Shown: in pieces, positions 27,901 through 37,700 of the stretch
How the letters are laid out: the number at the start of each line of letters is the position of its first letter
Numbering within the stretch: position 1 is the stretch's first letter
Assembly (NCBI GenBank): GCA_024195265.1
Contig: JAJLRJ010000005.1
Location: 43,078,587 to 43,142,586 of the forward strand
DNA: 64,000 bases
Origin: Dendrophyllia cribrosa
Taxonomy: Eukaryota > Cnidaria > Anthozoa > Scleractinia > Dendrophylliidae
Reading direction: 5' to 3'
Translations under genes and position numbers: made by a program
Notes under the pieces: model-generated
Told to the model about the DNA's origin: nothing
Databases searched by the model: none
Seen by the model: only the letters and a program-made list of their open reading frames with translations

Positions 27901-30900
27901 CTTAGTTTTAATTTGGGGCAGTTTTGATCCAAAACCTCAAACGATCGGGGATTTCGTTGTTTCCCGACCGTCCCAAATATTGAAAACACGAAATCGTAGG
28001 CGTCCCCGATTATCTGGGATGGTCTTGAAGAAAAAAAAACGGGAAAAATTGGGAGCGTTATATTTTCCCGACGCGTCCCAGATTTCTGCGATGATCGGCG
28101 CTTTTCTCGACATATCGGCAAAATCTGGGACGGTCGGGAAACAGTAAAATCTCCAATCGTCTGGGATATGGGGTAGTCCTGCACTTGTCCAAACGATGTC
28201 TGTGATTCGCTAAGAAAACAATAGATTTGTCCCGCTGGGATAGGGATCAGGAATAGGGGCATTGTTCAAGTGATATATCAATTGTATCGTTCGCCAATCA
28301 CAGACATCCTTTGGACAGCTACGACCCCGCTCGGGATATGAACCAGATCTAGAGAACAGCCAGCTTGGAAAATCAGGAAGTAAGCCTGTATGTTAAAAAA
28401 CAGAGGGTTCTGCGGTGGTTTACTCACGTTTCAATGTAGTCCAACCACTGGAGACTTCTTTACCGCCGTAATTAAATTTGCTGTCTTTTGCTCCATCAAT
28501 CTTTATGATAATCTAGAAAAAGAGAAAAGGTGTCGATGTCTGCAGCAGAAGCCAATAATTTTGAGCACGTGCGTTAATTAATAAACTGAGTATAATTTGC
28601 AAAATAACAATTTTCAGCATGTGCAGTAAAAAGTATAATTAGCAAACGACAGTTTTGCACGTGCCGTTATAGAGTTTAAGTATTGTTCCTCATAAGAACG
28701 ATAGCAAACTTCATTGTTCTGCGGCATTGGCTCTTTCCCACATAGAATATCTTTGATTTCAAGAATAGAGGAGGAGCTGATGGTTAATAATTATATTTCA
28801 TTATAAAAATAAAGAAAATCCATTTGCGTCAAATAAATTTTAGGAAATGTTCGTGCTTAACTAATCAGAATAGCAGAAGACAATAGCTAATATTTTTGCT
28901 TCTTTGATGAAGTTCCCCAAATACAATTTCTTTAAAAAATTGTATGTTGTGCGATTGGGTCTCAAATTACTTGAAACCTTAAAAAAATTTGACAAAATGC
29001 ACCTTGAACCTTAAATTTTTAGCGGTTTTTGAGTCTAGGCCAATGAGATCACTAGTTTTAACAATGAAAAATCTTGACATTCCATCGTGTTTGACATTCC
29101 ATTGCCGTTGGCGCTATCCTTCTTATGCGGATCATTACTTAATAGACCACTTTACAGTTGTGTGCTTAGTACTTTGGCCTTTGAGTGAAAGTGAGGCTGG
29201 AGTTGACTTTGTTTTGATACAAACATTCCTGCTTTTCATATGTAAATCATGTTAGTTAGCAAAAGAACATCATGATATACATATGAATTGAAAAGAAGGA
29301 AGGTTTCTATCAAAACAAGGTCAACATTTCCACACAAAGGCCAGGTTACTAAGTAGACAACTGTAAATTGGTCTATTTAGCAAAACAACAACTTTGTACG
29401 TGCCTTTAAAGCGTTTAAATTGCAAAACAAGAACTGTACGAGTAGTGAAAACGGGCTTTAAACGTACATAAGAAATTAAGAATTCGAGTATATCTAGTAG
29501 TGTAACTACTCCACAAATTAAGATTCAATATGCAGTCATCGAAATAAACTTTTGTCTAGCATTGAGGAGAAGGGCAACTGTAGGAAGCAAGAAAAAAACA
29601 GTAATCTGAATTATTATAATTATTATTGCAGTATGTCAACTCTCTACGCATGTTGCGTATACCAGCTTTATTAAAGTTAAAAGTCTCTCTGCCAAGCTGC
29701 TATTCACATATTTTCGATCATGGTTCGCTTTAGCAAAGTGAAAAAGACAAAAGAAAATTGTTTTCCTGACTACTTATCCATGACAATCTTATCCATGACA
29801 ATAATTATACCATAAATATCTGTGTGAACACTTAAGCACGCTTAGCCTTAGGTCAACATACGCTAAGTACGCTTACTGTTTAGTGCAAACCCACTATGAT
29901 TATCGTCGAAATCTCGCCATGGAGAAAACTCAACTTATTTTACAAAAGCGGCGCTGACACATAGCCAGCCCGTTTTAATAACAATTTTGCACGTGCCGTT
30001 ATAAAGTCTAATAAGCAAACGTTTTCTGCATTTTTTTACCATAAACTTTTGTCAGTGTAAACGATTTCTTTTTTCTTACCGCTTACCTCGATTAGGACCG
30101 TGCTATTTGGGGGCGGAAGAAACTTTGTAATTAAAGTGTCTATAGTGACATTAAATTTTCGACCCGTTTCTTATACTAAAAAATTGAAGTTCATGTTCCA
30201 CTGATTCATAATTTTCCAATTTAAGTTATGGTTAAGCGCGTAATCTATTTTTTTTCTCACCTCAAAGTTGGCCTATTTGAGCCAAAAATATGCGGGACAA
30301 CCAGCGCGCGGCCCGCAAAATATGCAAATTAGGACTTGTGACGTCAACAGTTGTGCAGACCTCAGTAGTCAACATGGTAGTCAAAATTCATCGTCGGAGG
30401 ACATTTCGAACTGAGCAAAACTGCTAAAAATATAATTAAAAAAGTGGTTTGTTTACGAGAAATACTGAAGCGTCTGAAAGCGACACCGCAAGTCTGCACA
30501 ACTGATGACGTCACATTGTTATTTGCTTCTGCTTCTGTTTTTCTGCAGTAAGGATCAGTTTGCCGTTTCTTTTGTTTCACTTAAAGGGACACTGTCACGG
30601 ATTCGCATGCGCGGACCAGGATCACTTCCGGTCTACTTGAAAACATTTGGCCGTAATTATGGATCTTGGAATCGACGGCAGAAAATGCTCATTTTCAGCG
30701 TAATATGCGATGATTTTCAAAAAGCCAGACATGTTTTATGGTGGAAGGGAAATAGTCTTTAACTGTGACTGAAAAAATCGCCGATCGGACAGTTTTTTGG
30801 GACGCAAATTGCCTCCAAGTGGAAGTCGGTTTCAAACTGAGTGCTTTCCCTTGACTCCCTCTTATGAAGGGAAAACAGTGGCGATCGTGAGACTCCATGT

Positions 30901-31677
30901 GTAAAGATATAAGTAAGAAAAGGGTACTTAACCTTTTCCTTTCCTGGGTCAAAAAATGTGTCCTCTGGGTGAGTGAATTTATAAGGTTATTCTCTCGTGT
31001 GTTCTCTCATGTGTGTTTGAGCAAAAGAGGACTTTGATAATGCTTCTCGCATTTTTATGTATGAGTGAATCTGGTATCCTGGATAATAAGCAATCCCTCG
31101 GCTGGGAGCTGGCATTCAGTTATCATCAACACTCTTTATGATCTCCTGAGCGGTCATTTTGCTATATGTGTTGCTAAAGGCCCTGTCACACTATTACGTA
31201 TTAAAGAAATGTATGAGTTGCGTATAGAAATTCATAAAATAATTTTCACACGCACAAAATTCCCTTGAAAATACAGCGTATGACCAGCGTACTTGACCTA
31301 TCAGTAACATACCTCTAGTGTAACTCTCGCGTATTCAGCGTATGCCTAGCGTATGCTTAGCGTATAAACCATGTGTCTGAATACGCACAAAATGTTTAAG
31401 CATGCTTAAAAGAACTTTTCTGCCTCGCCGTATGCCAGCGTATGCCATCGTATGCGACCGTGCGTGAAACGTATACAGCCTATGCCTAACCGGCGTAGTC
31501 CCCTAGCGTATGTCAGCGTATACCGGCGTATGAGTGATATTTTTCATACGCTGGCATACGCTAGTACGATACGCAATAGTGTGACAGGGCCATAAGGTGG
31601 ACTACTCAATTTACTTGAATTTTGTTTTCGAACAAATCAGAAAAGGTTGTTCAATATGAAGTATAAACCTTTTCCTG

Positions 31678-31708
<31 letters not shown>

Positions 31709-34700
31709 AAGTTTTTTTTTTGGTTTGTAGTTAGCTTTCGTGGTTGCAGTGTACAGGCTTGGCAATAGAGATAAGCTTTAGTTGCTCAGTACAGTCTCGG
31801 TGCCAAAAACTTGGAAGAACCATGTGATAATAGAACCTTTATTGCACGAGCTGATTAGACAGACCGTTTGAAATATATTTTTACTATGTGGAAAAGGTGC
31901 ATTCTGATTGGTTCCCTGAGCGGCCTGAATTTTGCAATGCGGACCGCTAAGATGGACCACTCGCAAACTCATTTCGCCGAATTCCTTTTATGAAACAATG
32001 AACAAATGAAAACTGCCTTTACTAAGTCGAAACATTTTCCCTCATGTTTGGCGGACAATTTTGGTTAAACTTTTAGTAAAGTGGCTTCAAAAATGCACGA
32101 TGCTTAGCTTTGGCGTACGCGGATTAGCCGAGAATGGTTGCATTCATTTATCGGCAAATTTTTAAAAACGCCATTATAATAAAAACTTCATTGAACTATC
32201 TTGTTTGGTCCGTATATTGGTCCGTATATTAGTCAAGACCAGTATTTCCCTAAAACGGACTGAACAAGCTAGTTCAATAACATGCATCTATATTTTGTTT
32301 CTTGTTGCAAGTTTATGCGACCTCGCGCGCGGTTCGTCCATGAGAACCTCGTAAAAAAAAAGTCGAATTTGACCAATATTTCCAACTGACCAAGCGATTG
32401 CAGTTGAATAACATGTACTTACATAGTCGAGATCCCAACCGGGAAAGGATCCTTCATTGCCGCGATAAACGTCCAATCCTTTAACGTACCCTATGTCCCA
32501 GTCAGAGAAAGGAAAGGTTTCTTTGCTATAATAAAAGACAGATACGAGAGAATTTGCTGTATTAATAATAGGTAATAGTAACAGGAATGAGTGGAGTACA
32601 ATTCAGGGAGTAATTGGGCATGTAAATTCAAATCGGCCGAGCGCAATTTGTACGTTTAATCTGTTAATTATTATTTTTTTGTGTGTTTCTTCGCGTTACC
32701 ATTGGGATCAGCAGTCTGTCGCCTATGCTGATTTCCCTTTCGTAAACGGTCGATGCCATTTTTAACGGTCGATGCCATTATTAGCAAACGGTCGATGCCA
32801 TTTTTCACGGTCGATGTCATCATTAGCATTCATTAGTAACCAAGCCTTTTGAAATGGTCGATGCTATTTCTCTTTAGTTTATGCGTGGATTGGGACGAAA
32901 GTAGGCTATCATTATTAGATAAAATTGGGCCTAGGTAAAGCGATTATTAGATCTAAGCTAGATTCGCGGTTAGGTAAGATTTAGGGTTAGGGTGACCCGT
33001 TATTGATATATATTAAGAAAAACAGTTTTTATAATTAAATTTTTCTTGGATTTGCCGGATCAACCCAGTGGTCTAGTGGTAAATGAGAGATGCTAACATG
33101 CAGAGGTTCCGGGTTCGATTCTAGGTAATTAATTGCATTTTTCTGTTTCTGATAGAAAAAAATAATTCTAAAATTAGTGAAAATTTTTCTAAGTGTCGCT
33201 AAAATGGCATCGACCGTTTACGAAAGGGAAATGTGCGTCGCCTATATAGAGGATATTACATGGCCGCGCGAAGATACGAAATTTCTCTTCGAGTGTTGAA
33301 AAATATTTCACGAGTGAGCACAGCGAACGAGTGAAATATTTTTCAACACGAGAAGAGAAATTTCGTATCTTCAAGCGACCATGTAATGTTCTGTTTATTA
33401 TATAAACACCAATAAAATCAAACCATTTCACTTTAATATTTTTTGTAGTCCTAAAGTAGAACGGTGATCTTTTCACGTGTGAAGATAACATGTTATTCTC
33501 ACGTGTGAAGATATGATGTTTACGCGCGAAAGCTCACCTGGTATTTCATTGGTGTTTATATAATCTAAATTATTTAAAGAAGAGGCGACGACACGTTTTT
33601 AAATGCTTGACCAATCTGTCTGAAAACAGTTTGATTATAAACTTTATAGTGTGCATTATTACTCGTGACGTAGCCGACGGATCACGTTTCCGGTTTTGAG
33701 TTTTCTTTTTGTGCAAGTGTGTCACATCGATGCATGCATGCAAATTTATGCACGCATATTTTAGTTTATGCCGACGACTGTCACACAATATGGCGTTTAG
33801 CCATGAGGTACATACCGCAAAATCTCTCCAAGTGTTGACTTGAGAAGAAGAAGGTAGAATTACAATGCAAGGCGTTCATAAATGGATAGGACCGTTTGAA
33901 ATTGTGTTCGCCGCTTATTGCTGTGAAATTTTTGTTCGGGCAAGTTTTGTTGTTTTAATTGCAATTTGCTTATATAGCGATCGAGGTTTCGAGTGTCGAC
34001 TGCTGAATGTAATGAATGTAGTGTAGTCTTTCTTTGAAATAATTTTAAGCTTATGTTTCTCCTTAAAAGCATTAAAAACACTCGGGAATCAATACTGCAA
34101 TGGTTAAAGACGCCACGAGTTCAAGCTGTATACAACTTTTTGTTTTTTCGTGGTTTCAACATTTCTGCTTTGATTCGATGAAGAGTCAAACAAATCGACA
34201 AACAATTCACTTACTTTCCCCTTTCACAACTGCACGGAATCTGCCTTTCCAAATCTCTCAAAGTGCCTTTCATTTTTATCTTCACTGTAGCATCCGTACC
34301 AGCTCCCCAATCACCATTCGTTTTAACTACAACAGTGTAAGCTAAAAGAAAAAGAACATAGAAGAATCAGGCTATCGAAAGTTGAACCACAACACATAAA
34401 ATGCAGCTATAGTAAGGTCTAGTAATGGTCATTATTCATCGTTGCTCCTTTTCGCGCCAAGTGTCGCAATGGGCACGAACAAAAGATATCCTCCATTCTG
34501 GCCTGTTTTTTGCTAACTGTATCTGAGCCCAACTATTCAAACCAAATTCATTCTGTTCCCTCCTTCTTCTTCGATTCCTTCTTCTTCCAGGTGGTGTCCA
34601 ACTTATTGCAGTTACCTGCGTAACACGCGGCCTATCCATTCCCATCTCCATGCTCTTATCACGCTCGTGGCTGACGCCATCTCTTCCTTTCTAAAGCTCC

Positions 34701-37700
34701 GCGTTACTTTTGATCTTAGGCCAGAAAATCTTGAATATCCATCTCAAACATCTGTTATGAATTGCATTGATTCTATCTCCATCCCGCTTACTTTGGCTCC
34801 TGCACTCTGTGAGCACCATACATCAAGACTGACAACACATTGCTCTTATAAAGCTTCAGCTTGGTACATCGGTGTACTGGTTAGATGCCCAAACCTTCTT
34901 CATCCCAACTAAAACCGACCGCGCCTTTCCTATGCGGCAGTTAATGTCTGCTGTGGAGCTTTCATCAGAATCAATCCCAGAACCTATGTACGTAAAAGTG
35001 TTCACATTCCGGCTTTATCTCTTTTTCATCGATGGTGATCGCTTGCTGGATGTCTGCTGCAATACTCATTACTTTTGATTCCTTGATGTTCACTTGCAGC
35101 CCAGCTTTTGCAGACTCTTTTACCAACTCATTTGTTTCAACTGCAGCTGCTTGCTGGTCGCAGACAACAGTGCCAAATTGTCAGCATATACTAAATCCTC
35201 TAGTACCTGGAACCTGCCCAAGTTGATACCGCGCCTCCTTTTAGTCGTAGTTGCCATTGTCTAGTCAATCATCAACAGAAACAAGAATCGCGACATGACA
35301 CACCCTTGTCTCACCCCCGACTCAATTCTGAACCATTCCGAAAGCCCCCATCATGGTCAAAAGAACACATGAAGTTGTTATAGAAAAGCTTAACCATGGT
35401 GATTAACATCCCTGGAATATCATAAACAGCCATATTGTTCCACAAACTCTCCCAGTGAGGACTTTTCCACTTTTTTAACGCACTGCTCTATAATATTGTA
35501 ATCTAGAAACGGTAGTCGGTACAAACCGATGCTTGTACTAGACGTCACTCAAAGTGTAGACAAACAATTCAAAATGTAAAACTAGTAAAACTGAATATTA
35601 ATAAATTAAGATAACGATTAAGATAATGGTTGACATTTCGAGAAATAAAAAAAAGAAAGGGTGGGCAATTAATCAAAAATGAGATGATTGTTCGAAGAAA
35701 TACGGTGCGAAAGTATTTTCACGCTGGATCCGAAATACTTTTACGCCATACATTTTATTTCAACAAATGTTCATTTTTTTTTACTTCTGTGTTTCTTTTA
35801 CTGTCTATTATTTCTAAAAGGATTGCTATGATATGATGTATGCATCTTAAAAATATCTCAATTTTTGGGGTGTTTTGTAATCCATCTCCTCCATTCTTGT
35901 GGCGTGGGACAGCGGGGCGGGACAGCCGGGAAATCTACATGAAGTTAACAAACCCCTGCCCCCTCCTCCCCCCCCCCCCCCCCACCCCTTCCCCCCTTCA
36001 ATCTTGGAGCAGTTGATACATTTAAATTAAGAAGGAAAAGACTGAAGAAAATTCCAAACAAATATTTTAATACCAAATATTCCAGTGATTAAAACAGAAA
36101 TGTAAGGTGCAAAGGTGCTATCCAATCTCCTTTAATTATGGCTTATCAATTACAAATTAGTATTTAAAATATATGAAATGTAACAGCAAGCTCCTAAATA
36201 AAAGTTTGCGTATCATTTTAAATAACCCATGCGTGCCAGCCAATATATTTGATGAATTTGTTACAGTTGTACGAAACTTGTCCTTGAAGTATAGCTCACT
36301 TGCTGAGATTAGATTTTCATTGAGTTTACAATTCTCTTGTTCTGATTCGCCACGATCGAAAATGCCATTGAAAAGACTGATTTTTGAAGCATTTTTAGCG
36401 AATTTTCCAAACTAAGGAAATAATAATAAACTTGGTATTCACGGTCCTAAAATACTGCAAAGGAACCAGAAAGTTTCTTACAAAACCAAACGGGCACCGC
36501 GGTAGAGTGTGAAATGCGGATTAAGTGCGGATTAAGTACGATTTAAAGGGGCTATGTCGCCATTTTAAGTGTTATTTTAAAAAGCTTTACGAGGATAATG
36601 AAACTATACTAAACGAGTGTCGCTGACTACAGATGGCCAGGGGCCCGTTTCTCAAAGGTCCCGATAACTTTTCGGGCCCGGAAAGCTATTTTCTGTCTGC
36701 AACGGTTCACAATAAGGACGCATATTTGTTGGTTTTAAAGGCTAAGTAATAAAATTCTATGGTGACGAAACAATTCCGACTACTTTGGGGGTTAATGCAC
36801 CCTGTAGATTCTCATTTTAAAATTTAGCTATACGGGCCCGGAAAGTTATCGGGACTTCGAGAAACGGGCCCCAGGATAGAAATGGATTGCAACTTGAAAA
36901 CATTGGACAAGTTTTTCAAGTTCGCTCAATGTGTTTTTGAAATTTGCTAAAAACTGATTATGGTTTATTCTTTCTATAAGAATTTACTTGATATCTTGTT
37001 TTTGGAGTACTAAGAGCATTTCGTGTTTGAAATAAGATGCTCAGTTTTAACTCTAGCACAGTCTGAGACAAAAACATAAAAACTGCCTTGACATAGCTCC
37101 TTTAAGTACGAATTAAGGTGATTCTCTAGTTTTGCATTGCGCATCACTACTGCGCATAATAAATTGCGTCATTTGCGCGTGCACGAGCGCGCGCGCACTC
37201 CGAAGCAAGAGGGTTTCCTTTAATACAAAGAGGATTTCGCGCTGGTCGGGAACAATAGCTTGACAACGAGCACGGTGACCCCCAATTTTTAATGCAGAAA
37301 TTTAAATGACACACGGTTGACTACAATATATCGCGATTTAAAGAAAAGTTAAAAATTCTGCTTTGAAATATTTGTATTTGAATGCTGTAAAGAGCACGTC
37401 CTCAGGTAGTGTTGGGCCGGTATGCGCGCACGCCGCGAATTCTTTAATTTCTTTCATAATCTTAATTCCTGATCAACTAAAATAGTTTATAATGTAAGAT
37501 CAAAGTCAATTTTGTTGAACTGCTCTATTATTTTAATCCAAGCAATGATTTTTTTTTAGATATTATAGTCCCCTTTCTGATTACTAGGGTTCAGTAATGA
37601 AACCTCGCGGGTCGTATAGTTACTATAATGGCCATCCATGTTGTGCAAAAACGAGCACGGTGACCCCTATTTTTTATTTCATTTTTGTGATGCTTATAAC

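Noticed and set aside
30087..30122. A 36-nt possible PLAT exon ([12 protein letters not shown]) with a GTAAGC donor
   Set aside because: It is phase 0-0 and could splice in, but skipping it gives WDLDY directly followed by IIIKIDG, which fits the PLAT fold better. Its acceptor AAAG has no good pyrimidine tract.
34667..35226. Plus-strand frames of 64-81 residues
   Set aside because: Shadows of the minus-strand RTE-type reverse transcriptase fragment.
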